Shown piece by piece: positions 29,503-36,730 of a stretch of 64,000 nucleotides of DNA. The notes below the pieces were generated by a model, which was not told the origin of the DNA, did no database searches, and saw nothing but the letters and a program-made list of their open reading frames with translations. The translations under genes were made by a program, and so were the position numbers. The stretch's first letter is position 1. Each line of letters starts with the position of its first letter. The stretch comes from Aureimonas glaciei (GTDB taxonomy: Bacteria > Pseudomonadota > Alphaproteobacteria > Rhizobiales > Rhizobiaceae): NCBI RefSeq assembly GCF_014643375.1, contig NZ_BMJJ01000005.1:186001-250000 (forward strand). The letters run 5' to 3'.

Positions 29503-29578
29503 TCGCAATTGATCTCGCTGTGAATTTCATTTATTTAGACGACGATCAATACAGAAACTGCAGTAACGGACGAATGAA

Positions 29579-30058
29579 ATGACCACCGAAAATACAGGGG
29601 TTCCGATGGAACTCGTCGTTAGGATTGTGGCCGCCTATGTCGGCAACAATCATGTCGGGCGCGACGACCTCGGCAGCCTGATTCAACTGGTGCACAGCGC
29701 CTTGAACATGACCCCGGACATTGGCGAGACACCTGTCGAGGCCGTGCCGCTGAAGCCGGCTGTCTCGATCAAGAAGTCGATCACGCCCGACTACATCATC
29801 TGCCTCGAAGACGGCAAAAGCTTCAAGTCGCTGAAGCGGCACCTGGCGTCTCACTACGATCTGACCCCGGACGAGTATCGCCGGAAATGGGGCCTGCCGA
29901 GCGACTATCCGATGGTGGCGGCGAACTATTCGGCGCAGCGGTCGCAGCTGGCCAAGAGCCTCGGCCTCGGCCGCAAGGCGGCCAGCGAGCCCGAGCAGGT
30001 CGAGGAAGCCCCGAAGCGCCGTGCCACGCGCAAGACCAAGGCTTCCGCCGAAGACTGA
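29579..30058 (+). CDS. mucR: MucR/Ros-family zinc-finger transcriptional regulator
   Basis: 159 residues. The DNA-binding core has the order Cys-x2-Asp-x9-His-x3-His (CLEDGKSFKSLKRHLASH), followed by the family landmark YDLTPDEYRRKWGLPSDYPM and an extended basic C-terminal tail ending in an Arg/Lys/Thr-rich stretch. The second zinc ligand is Asp instead of Cys, as in many MucR proteins. The N-terminus (LVVRIVAAYVGNNHV) is the oligomerisation region. The family represses exopolysaccharide, motility and virulence genes by binding AT-rich DNA, in an H-NS-like way. A strong terminator follows at 30103-30154. The symbol is by family and not proof of orthology. Confidence 0.9.
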   Translation: MTTENTGVPMELVVRIVAAYVGNNHVGRDDLGSLIQLVHSALNMTPDIGETPVEAVPLKPAVSIKKSITPDYIICLEDGKSFKSLKRHLASHYDLTPDEYRRKWGLPSDYPMVAANYSAQRSQLAKSLGLGRKAASEPEQVEEAPKRRATRKTKASAED

Positions 30059-30102
30059 AGTCCCTTTCGCGACCGGCCCAGGCTGGCAAAGCGTGAGTTG
30101 GA

Positions 30103-30154
30103 CAGACAATCAAACAAAAAGGGCGTGCTGCGGCGCGCCCTTTTTGTTTGTCTG
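30103..30154. terminator. intrinsic terminator after mucR
   Basis: AAACAAAAAGGGCG (30112-30125) and CGCCCTTTTTGTTT (30136-30149) form a perfect 14-base stem with a 10-base loop. Outer AGAC/GTCT pairs extend it. The T-run inside the 3' arm makes it a good Rho-independent terminator for mucR and, with A-runs on the other side, also for leftward transcripts. Confidence 0.85.
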
Positions 30155-30264
30155 GGTTTCCGCTTGCTTCCCCGTGCCTCGGCTCGCCAGGAAATTATTC
30201 GTCGGCGGGATCACGACGTCGGCGCCGATCGCAGGTCGCCCGGCGGCTTGGCCGGGACGTGATC

Positions 30265-31359
30265 TCAGGCCGCCGGGACAAGGTCAAACATCGGCTCGCG
30301 TCGGTCCGTCTGCCCCGCGAAAACGGTTGCCAGCGGCGGTGTCCCGGCCCCGGCCAGCCGAGACGGCCACTGCGGCTGCCGGTCCTTGTCGATGACGGCG
30401 GCACGGACCCCTTCGTAGAAGTCGCCCGTCTGCAGGCAGTAGACGGCCGCCCGGAATTCGCGGACGAGGCACTCCTCCAGCGTCGCGGGTGCGGCTCCCA
30501 GCCGCAGCAATTCGGCGGTGAGGGCGAGAGAGAGGGGCGAGCGGGTTCCGATGACGGCGATGCAGGCTTCGGCAAAACCGGCGCCCCTCCCCTCCACCGC
30601 GTGCAACCCCGCCACAATGGCCGCGGCGTCCGGCGCGGCGAAGGCCGCCGCGATCGTCTCGCCTTCATTAACGAACAGATCCGGCGCGGCGGGCCGGGCA
30701 AAGCCGGCGATGAAGGCTCCGACATCGCCATCCCCGACCGGTCCCGACAAAGCCGCCAGCGCCCGGCGCAGCGACGGCAGGCTGCCCGCCGGCAGGAAAT
30801 GGTCGGCAAGGCCCGCAAACAACATGTCGCCGGCGCCGATGCTCTCGCCGGTGAAGGCGAGATAGCGGCCAAGGGCCCCCTTCAGGCGCGGCAGCAAAAA
30901 GCTGGCGCCGACATCGGGCACGAAGCCGATCCCGACCTCCGGCATGGCAAAGCGCACTTTTTCGGTGATGACGCGGTGCTTCAGATGCATGGCGAGCCCC
31001 GCGCCGCCGCCCATGACGATGCCGTCCATCAGGCAGACCACGGGTTTGGGACTGTGCGCCAGCGCCGAGATCAGCTCGTATTCCTCGCGCCAGAAGGTCT
31101 CGGCCTCGCCATCGCCGGCCTTGCCGCTGGCGAAGACGGCGCGGATGTCGCCGCCGGCGCAGAAGGCGCGCCCTTCGGCAGCCTCGAGAAGGATCACCGC
31201 CACCGCGGGATCGGCGAGGAAGGCGTCGAACCCTTCGCGCAGCAGCCGCACCATCTCCAGCGTCAACGCGTTCAGCGCCTTCGGCCGGTTGAGCCTGAGC
31301 ACGCCGAGGGCGCCCTCGCGGTCGGTGACGACCAGCGGCGCCGCTGTCTGTTCGGTCAT
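30265..31359 (-). CDS. enoyl-CoA hydratase/isomerase family protein, 3-hydroxyisobutyryl-CoA hydrolase type
   Basis: 364 residues, longer than plain enoyl-CoA hydratases and typical of 3-hydroxyisobutyryl-CoA hydrolase. The crotonase oxyanion-hole region reads GRAFCAGGDIRAVF, the second is DGIVMGGGAGLAMH, and the subgroup motif is MPEVGIGFVPDVGASFLLPR with the catalytic acid. The enzyme releases 3-hydroxyisobutyrate in valine breakdown. The gene lies 21 bases downstream of a GMC oxidoreductase gene on the same strand, so the two are probably cotranscribed. A wider acyl-CoA pathway is not present here. Confidence 0.9.
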   Translation of the reverse strand: MTEQTAAPLVVTDREGALGVLRLNRPKALNALTLEMVRLLREGFDAFLADPAVAVILLEAAEGRAFCAGGDIRAVFASGKAGDGEAETFWREEYELISALAHSPKPVVCLMDGIVMGGGAGLAMHLKHRVITEKVRFAMPEVGIGFVPDVGASFLLPRLKGALGRYLAFTGESIGAGDMLFAGLADHFLPAGSLPSLRRALAALSGPVGDGDVGAFIAGFARPAAPDLFVNEGETIAAAFAAPDAAAIVAGLHAVEGRGAGFAEACIAVIGTRSPLSLALTAELLRLGAAPATLEECLVREFRAAVYCLQTGDFYEGVRAAVIDKDRQPQWPSRLAGAGTPPLATVFAGQTDRREPMFDLVPAA

Positions 31360-31380
31360 GGGAAAATTCCTTTCGGTCGA

Positions 31381-32991
31381 TCAGGCGGCGAGGATCATCG
31401 CGGCCGCCTTGTCGGCGATCATGATCGTCGGCGAATTGGTGTTGCCCGAGGTGATGGTCGGCATGATCGAGGCGTCGGCGACGCGCAGGCCCCGGACGCC
31501 GCGCACCCTCAGCTCGGGATCGACGACGCTGCCGGGGTCGGCGCCCATGCGGCAGGTGCCAACGGGGTGGAAGATCGTCGTGCCGATGGCGCCGGCGGCC
31601 GCCACCAGTTCTTCCTCGCTCTGGTAGCTTGGCCCCGGCTTGAACTCCTCCGGCCGGTAGGGCTGCAGCGCCCTCTGCCCGACGATGGCGCGGGTGATGC
31701 GGATGGAGTCGGCGGCGACGCGCCGGTCGGCAAAACTTTCCAGATAGTTCGGGCGGATCTGCGGCTGGCGGCGATGGTCGGGGCTGTCGACATGGATCGA
31801 GCCGCGGCTCTCGGGGCGGAGATTGCAGACGCTGGCGGTGAAGGCGGGAAAGGCGTGCACGGCCTCGCCGAACTTTTCTAGGCTCAGCGGCTGCACGTGA
31901 TACTGCAGATTGGCGGTCTCGTAGGAAGGATCGGACCGCGTGAAGACGCCGAGCTGGCTCGGCGCCATCGACATCGGCCCGGTGCGCCGCGCCAGATATT
32001 CCAGCCCGATCATCGCCTTGCCCCACAGCTTCGAGGCCTTTTCGTTCAGGGTCGCGATGCCGGTGACGCGGTAGGCGCAGCGCAGCTGAAGGTGATCCTG
32101 CAGGTTTTCGCCGACCGAAGGGCGGTCGACCAGGGTGTCGATGCCGGCGGCGGAGAGAACCGCGGTTCCGCCGATGCCGGAGAGTTCGAGGATCTGCGGC
32201 GAGCCGACCGCGCCGGCCGAGAGCACGACCTCGCGGCGGCAGCGCACGGTGTGGACCGTGCCGCCCTGGTCGAACTCGACGCCCGTGACGCCGGCCGCCT
32301 CCCCCGCGCCGGATGCCGCGACGAGGAGACGGCGGACATGCGCCGACGTCGCAACGGTGAGATTCGGCCGCCCCTGCGCCGGCCGCAGGAAGGCCTTCAC
32401 CGTGTTCCAGCGAAAGCCGTTGCGCTGGTTCACCTTGAAATAGGACGAGCCCTCGTTGTCGCCGCGGTTGAAATCCTCGCTGCGCGGAATGCCGTATTCC
32501 TCGGCCGCGCTGCGAAAGGCTTCGAGGATGTCCCAGCGCAGGCGCTGCGGCTCGACCCGCCATTCGCCGCCCGCGCCATGCATGTCGTCGGCGCCAGCAA
32601 AATAGTCCTCGGACCGCTTGAAGATGGGCAGGACGTCGTCCCAGCCCCAGCCGGTGCAGCCGGCCTGGCGCCAGAGGTCGTAGTCGCGGGCCTGGCCGCG
32701 CATGTAGATCATGCCGTTGATCGACGAGCAGCCGCCCAGAACCTTGCCGCGGGGATAGCCGAGGGCGCGCCCGCCGAGCCCCTTCTCCGGCGCGGTGGAA
32801 AAGCACCAGTCGGTGCGCGGATTGCCGATGCAGTAGAGATAGCCGACCGGAATGTGGATCCAGGGATGGTTGTCGCGCCCGCCCGCCTCCAGCAGCAGCA
32901 CCTCGTTGCGCCCGTCCGCCGACAGCCGGTTGGCCAGCGTGCAGCCGGCCGTGCCACCGCCGACGACGATGTAGTCGTATTCGCCCTTCAC
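31381..32991 (-). CDS. GMC-family FAD-dependent oxidoreductase (choline/alcohol dehydrogenase-like)
   Basis: 536 residues from the GTG at 32991, chosen for the GGGAGGAAATGC ribosome-binding site and because it starts right at the FAD fold (DYIVVGGGTAGCTLANRLS). GMC signature 1 (GKVLGGCSSINGMIYMRG) and signature 2 (GAVGSPQILELSGIG) are intact. The C-terminal catalytic region has FHPVGTCRMG and SGNTNSPTIM. The family oxidises primary alcohols such as choline or medium-chain alcohols. No betaine aldehyde dehydrogenase is adjacent, so choline is not favoured. The hydrolase gene follows, suggesting a small catabolic operon. Confidence 0.92.
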   Translation of the reverse strand: MKGEYDYIVVGGGTAGCTLANRLSADGRNEVLLLEAGGRDNHPWIHIPVGYLYCIGNPRTDWCFSTAPEKGLGGRALGYPRGKVLGGCSSINGMIYMRGQARDYDLWRQAGCTGWGWDDVLPIFKRSEDYFAGADDMHGAGGEWRVEPQRLRWDILEAFRSAAEEYGIPRSEDFNRGDNEGSSYFKVNQRNGFRWNTVKAFLRPAQGRPNLTVATSAHVRRLLVAASGAGEAAGVTGVEFDQGGTVHTVRCRREVVLSAGAVGSPQILELSGIGGTAVLSAAGIDTLVDRPSVGENLQDHLQLRCAYRVTGIATLNEKASKLWGKAMIGLEYLARRTGPMSMAPSQLGVFTRSDPSYETANLQYHVQPLSLEKFGEAVHAFPAFTASVCNLRPESRGSIHVDSPDHRRQPQIRPNYLESFADRRVAADSIRITRAIVGQRALQPYRPEEFKPGPSYQSEEELVAAAGAIGTTIFHPVGTCRMGADPGSVVDPELRVRGVRGLRVADASIMPTITSGNTNSPTIMIADKAAAMILAA

Positions 32992-33307
32992 GCATTTCCT
33001 CCCTGCGGGACGCGGGCCTGTTCTGCCCGTCGTCCCATTCATCGCCTGGTGTCCGGCTGCCGCATCTGCCGCGGCCGGGCGAAGCATCTTGGCACGGAAG
33101 AAGCGGGGCCGCATCCCGCCCGAAAGCCGCAGGCGCGGCCGACCGGGCTTCCCCCCCTCGCGAGCGCATTCTCAGGGGGCGAGACGACGTTCCCTCGCGC
33201 GACAGGCGCGGAGGGTATGCGCGCACGGCAAGCCTCACCTGCAATTGCCCACCTGCCGCAGACGGCGTCCCGCTGCCATATGAACATGAGCAATGAAGGG
33301 AATGACC

Positions 33308-33436
33308 ATGTCCAAGCACGAGAACGCACACCCGGCCCGCGACGGTTTCGTCGGCCGCATCTGGAACAGGATCGTCGAAGCCCGCACGCTGCAGGCGGAG
33401 CGGCAGATCCGGCACTACAACCGCCTCTGGAAGTAA
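33308..33436 (+). CDS. small basic protein, 42 aa, unrecognised
   Basis: A short frame between the GMC gene and the heme operon reads through the ATG at 33308 to TAA at 33434, with GAAGGG 7 bases before the start. In-frame ATGs at 33302 and 33293 are alternatives. The product is amphipathic and basic, centred on GFVGRIWNRIVEARTLQAER and ending RHYNRLWK. Its size and Arg/Trp content recall the small helical proteins common in Rhizobiales, but it does not match DUF1127. Coding status rests on the ribosome-binding site and composition only. Confidence 0.45.
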   Translation: MSKHENAHPARDGFVGRIWNRIVEARTLQAERQIRHYNRLWK

Positions 33437-33502
33437 TCGGCGCGGCCGTTCAGGCCTCCCGAAAGCCGCCCCCGATGACGGAGCCCTGACGCGCCCGGCG
33501 GG

Positions 33503-34306
33503 TCAGGGAAGGCGGAGGTGGGGCCCTGCAACCGCTTGCGGCACCACGAAAGGCAGGCCGTCGCGGGGGTAGGACGCCAGCGCGATGCCGAAAATCTCGG
33601 CGAGGCGCGGATCGGTCAGCACCTCGGCCGGCTCCGCGTCGAGGACGATACGGCCGCTGTCGAGCGCGAGGTAGCGATCGGCATAGGCGGCGGCGAGATT
33701 GAGATCGTGCAGGACGGCGAAGACGAAGCCGCCGCCATTGGCGAACTCTCGCCCGATCCGCATCACTTCGACCTGATGCTTGATGTCGAGGCTGGCGGTC
33801 GGTTCGTCGAGGAAGAGGGCCCGCGGCACGCCGTCCACCACCGGCCGGCCGATCTGGCACAGAACCCGCGCCAGATGCACGCGCTGCTGTTCGCCCCCCG
33901 AAAGCTCCTGGACATTGCGGCCGCCGAAGCCGGCAAGGCCGACACGCTCGAGCGCCTCGCCGATCTGGCGCCGGCGTTGCTCGGCGGTCTCGCCGCGCCG
34001 CTTGTCCTGGCCGAGCGCCACGACCTCGCGCACGGTGAAGGGAAAGGCCAGAACCTGCGACTGCGGCAGCACCGCGCGCCGGCGCGCCAGCGCGGCGATC
34101 GGGATGGCGCCGAGCGGCTCGCCGTCGAAACGGGCCATGCCGCGGCTCGGCGCGAGCTCTCCCGTCAGAACCTTCAGAAGCGTCGACTTTCCCGCGCCGT
34201 TCGGCCCGACGAGAACGGTCAGCGTTCCCGCATCCAGCCTGAGGTCGACCGATTTCAGGATGTCGCGGCCGCCGAGTCGCAGGGTCACGCCGGAAAGATC
34301 GAACAT
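33503..34306 (-). CDS. hmuV: heme ABC transporter ATP-binding protein HmuV
   Basis: 267 residues from the ATG at 34306; an ATG at 34318 overlapping the hmuU stop (ATGA) is an alternative. Walker A is GPNGAGKST, the signature LSGGEQQRVHLARVL and Walker B ALFLDEPTASLD, followed by the switch His (VLHDLNLAAAYAD). The sequence type is the FecE/HmuV group. It energises heme import through HmuU from the periplasmic HmuT. It is last in the hmuP-T-U-V operon. Confidence 0.93.
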   Translation of the reverse strand: MFDLSGVTLRLGGRDILKSVDLRLDAGTLTVLVGPNGAGKSTLLKVLTGELAPSRGMARFDGEPLGAIPIAALARRRAVLPQSQVLAFPFTVREVVALGQDKRRGETAEQRRRQIGEALERVGLAGFGGRNVQELSGGEQQRVHLARVLCQIGRPVVDGVPRALFLDEPTASLDIKHQVEVMRIGREFANGGGFVFAVLHDLNLAAAYADRYLALDSGRIVLDAEPAEVLTDPRLAEIFGIALASYPRDGLPFVVPQAVAGPHLRLP

Positions 34307-34314
34307 GGCAGACC

Positions 34315-35427
34315 TCATAGATCGAGATGGCTGCGTCGGCGCAGCAGCATCCACAGGAAGAAGGGCGCGCCGATGGCGGCGGTGAGGATGCCGATCGGCA
34401 GCTCGGCCGGCGCGGCGATGGTGCGCGCGACCATGTCGGCGACGACCAGCAGGATCGCGCCCAGCAACGCCGAACTCGGCAGCAGAAAACGGTGGTCGGC
34501 GCCGATGACGAGGCGCAGGAGATGCGGCACGACGATGCCGACGAAGCCGATGACGCCGCTCGTCGCCACGGCGGCCCCGGTGATGGCGGCGACGAGGAAG
34601 ACGGCGCTGCGCTTCAGTCGCTGCACCGCGATGCCCAGATGAAAGGCCTCGGCCTCGCCGAGAACGAGCGCATTCAGCCCGCGCCCGAGGAGAAGTGAGA
34701 GGAGGATGCCGGCGAGCATCAGCGGACCGGAGACGGCGAGTTTTTGCCAGCTGGCGCCGCCGAGGCCGCCGAGGCTCCAGAAGGTGATGTCGCGCAATTG
34801 CCGGTCGTCGCTGAGGAAGACGAAGAAGCCCGTCAGCGATCCCGCCAGTGCCGCGAGCGCGATGCCGGCGAGCAGCATGGTGGCGACCGAGGTGCGGCCC
34901 TGGCGCGTGGCGATGGCATAGAGGGAGATGGTGGCGACGAGACCGCCGGCAAAGGCGGCCAGCGGGATGAGGAAGGCGCCGAACAGGCCGGCAATTCCCG
35001 CCGAGAGCAGGCGCTCGCCGACGACGATGGTCGCCACCACGGCCAGCGCCGAGCCGGAGGAGACGCCGACGAGACCGGGATCGGCGAGCGGATTGCGAAA
35101 CAGTCCCTGCATCAGTGCGCCCGCCACCGCGAGCGACGCGCCGACGAGTGCGCCCAGCAGCACCCGCGGCATCCGGATCTGCCAGACGATGATCGAGGAA
35201 CCGGGATCGGCGGCGGTCGAGACGGCGCCAGGCCCCTGCAGCAGCACCTCGACTACCCGCCCCGGCGCCATTCCGGACGGCCCGATCCCGAGCGAGACGA
35301 CCAGCGTCACGGCGAGAACGAGCGCCAGCACCACGAGGCCGACGCCAGCCCTCAGCGACCGGTCGCCGGCATCGCGGCGGCTTGCCCCGCGCCAGGCCTG
35401 TTCGCCGAGGGAGCCCACCCTTGTCAC
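34315..35427 (-). CDS. hmuU: heme ABC transporter permease HmuU
   Basis: 370 residues, FecCD/BtuC type with about ten membrane helices. Family markers are QGLFRNPLADPGLVGVSSGS near the second helix and FVGIVVPHLLRLVIGADHRF near the C-terminal third, the region contacting the ATPase. The GTG start overlaps the hmuT stop by 4 bases (GTGA), so translation is coupled. It forms the heme channel in the inner membrane. Confidence 0.94.
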   Translation of the reverse strand: MTRVGSLGEQAWRGASRRDAGDRSLRAGVGLVVLALVLAVTLVVSLGIGPSGMAPGRVVEVLLQGPGAVSTAADPGSSIIVWQIRMPRVLLGALVGASLAVAGALMQGLFRNPLADPGLVGVSSGSALAVVATIVVGERLLSAGIAGLFGAFLIPLAAFAGGLVATISLYAIATRQGRTSVATMLLAGIALAALAGSLTGFFVFLSDDRQLRDITFWSLGGLGGASWQKLAVSGPLMLAGILLSLLLGRGLNALVLGEAEAFHLGIAVQRLKRSAVFLVAAITGAAVATSGVIGFVGIVVPHLLRLVIGADHRFLLPSSALLGAILLVVADMVARTIAAPAELPIGILTAAIGAPFFLWMLLRRRSHLDL

Positions 35428-36317
35428 TGGGCCGCCAGCTTCAGGCCGGGATAGAGCCGGGCCGCCAAATCCCGGGCGGCGGCCGGCGTGCGCGGGCCGA
35501 AGCCGAGGAGATACTGCGCGTCCATCTTGATCAAAGCGCCATTGCGGCCGGCGGGCGTCGCGGCCAGCGCCGGTTGGGAGAGAATGGCGTCGACATCGTG
35601 CGACGACCCGGCCCGCACCATGGACAGCACCACGTCCGGCTGCAGGTCGGTCACGGCCTCCCAGGACAGCGCCTTGTAGCCCTTCATGTCGGACAGGACG
35701 TTGTCGCCGCCCGCGAGGGAAATCATCGCATCAGCGGCGGTGCCCGTCCCGGCGGCCATCGGCCGACCGTCGACCAGCGACAGGACGAAGAGCACGCGCT
35801 GGCGGCGACCGACGCCGGCCAGCTCCGCCTTCAACGCCGCAAGCTCCGCCCCGATCGTGTTGGCGAGGCGCGTGCCCTCGCTCTCTTCGCCGACGGCCCG
35901 CGCCACCGCCTCGATCTTCGCCGGCAGACCCGCCGCGTCGTAGCCGGAGGGCACATGCACGACGCGCACCCCGGCCTGGTCGAGCAGCGACACCGCCTCC
36001 GGCGGCCCTGCCCCCTCCTCCAGCAGGATGAGGTCGGGCGACAACGACAAGACGCCTTCCGCCGACAGCGCCCGGATATAGCCGACATTGGGATGCGCGG
36101 TCGCAGCCGCAGGGTAGACGCTGGTGGAATCCACGGCGGCGATCTCCTCGCTCTTGCCGAGTTCGTACAGCACCTCCGTCACCGCTCCGCCGACGGAGAC
36201 GATGCGCTCGGCCTCGGCCGCCTCCGCCTCGGTCGACGCAGCGAGCGCCAGCGCCAGCGTGAAGCCGAGAAGCGAGCGCGTCACCACGCGGGCGGGAATT
36301 GCATCGCGATCAACCAT
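35424..36317 (-). CDS. hmuT: heme ABC transporter substrate-binding protein HmuT
   Basis: 297 residues from the ATG at 36317, preferred because GAGGAACC lies at the right distance; an upstream ATG (36332) lacks a ribosome-binding site. A signal peptide (hydrophobic SLLGFTLALALAAS) precedes the mature start near EAERIVSVGGAVTEVLYELG. Type III binding-protein features are visible, including DSTSVYPAAATAHPNVGYIR and LSPDLILLEEGAGPP. It binds heme in the periplasm for HmuU/HmuV. Its gene is 11 bases after hmuP. Confidence 0.92.
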   Translation of the reverse strand: MVDRDAIPARVVTRSLLGFTLALALAASTEAEAAEAERIVSVGGAVTEVLYELGKSEEIAAVDSTSVYPAAATAHPNVGYIRALSAEGVLSLSPDLILLEEGAGPPEAVSLLDQAGVRVVHVPSGYDAAGLPAKIEAVARAVGEESEGTRLANTIGAELAALKAELAGVGRRQRVLFVLSLVDGRPMAAGTGTAADAMISLAGGDNVLSDMKGYKALSWEAVTDLQPDVVLSMVRAGSSHDVDAILSQPALAATPAGRNGALIKMDAQYLLGFGPRTPAAARDLAARLYPGLKLAAQ

Positions 36318-36328
36318 GGTCCGGTTCC

Positions 36329-36520
36329 TCATTTTGTCAGGATCAACTTGCCCGCTCGGGTCAATCTCAAGCGATAGAGCGCGCCCTCGTGCATCAGGCC
36401 CACTTCCCGTTCAGCACCCAACAGATCAGAGGCGGGGACGATACGCAGAGGATGGAGCTGAACTGGCTCCCGGCCCGGGACGCGCTCTTGTCGTTGCCGA
36501 CGATCGACGGGTTCATTCAT
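36329..36520 (-). CDS. hmuP: hemin uptake protein HmuP (HemP family)
   Basis: 63 residues ending in the family signature YRLRLTRAGKLILTK, with the preceding ASDLLGAEREVGLMHEGA also typical of HemP/HmuP. In Bradyrhizobium and Sinorhizobium, HmuP is needed for expression of the heme receptor and of heme uptake. It is the first gene of hmuPTUV and is divergent from hmuR. An Irr-like box overlaps its start region (36519-36535), so iron control is expected. The exact start is uncertain for that reason. Confidence 0.9.
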   Translation of the reverse strand: MNEPVDRRQRQERVPGREPVQLHPLRIVPASDLLGAEREVGLMHEGALYRLRLTRAGKLILTK

Positions 36521-36551
36521 TAGAACTGTTCCGATTTAGAAAGATTCCGAA
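36519..36551. promoter_or_regulatory. two adjacent Irr/ICE-like iron boxes between hmuP and hmuR
   Basis: ATTAGAA-CTG-TTCCGAT (36519-36535) and TTTAGAA-AGA-TTCCGAA (36535-36551) each resemble the TTTAGAA-N3-TTCTAAA form of the iron control element bound by Irr in Rhizobiales (consensus from memory). They lie side by side, 16 bases apart, at the divergent hmu promoters. A further inverted repeat AAGATTC...GAATCTT (36541-36568) overlaps the second box. A TTGACT hexamer at 36577-36582 may be the hmuR -35 box. Confidence 0.6.
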
Positions 36552-36730
36552 GTAAAGCGCTGAATCTTCTTTATAGTTGACTCTCATATTCATGTTTGGA
36601 TAGGACCGTCAACAGCAGCAGGGGACATCGGCGAACCGACCTCCCCATCCCTGCGGCAAAGCCAGCCAGCCGCCGATCCGGCGCCCCAGCCAGCCATGCC
36701 TGTCTCATTGTTGAAAACAGGAGAGTATTC

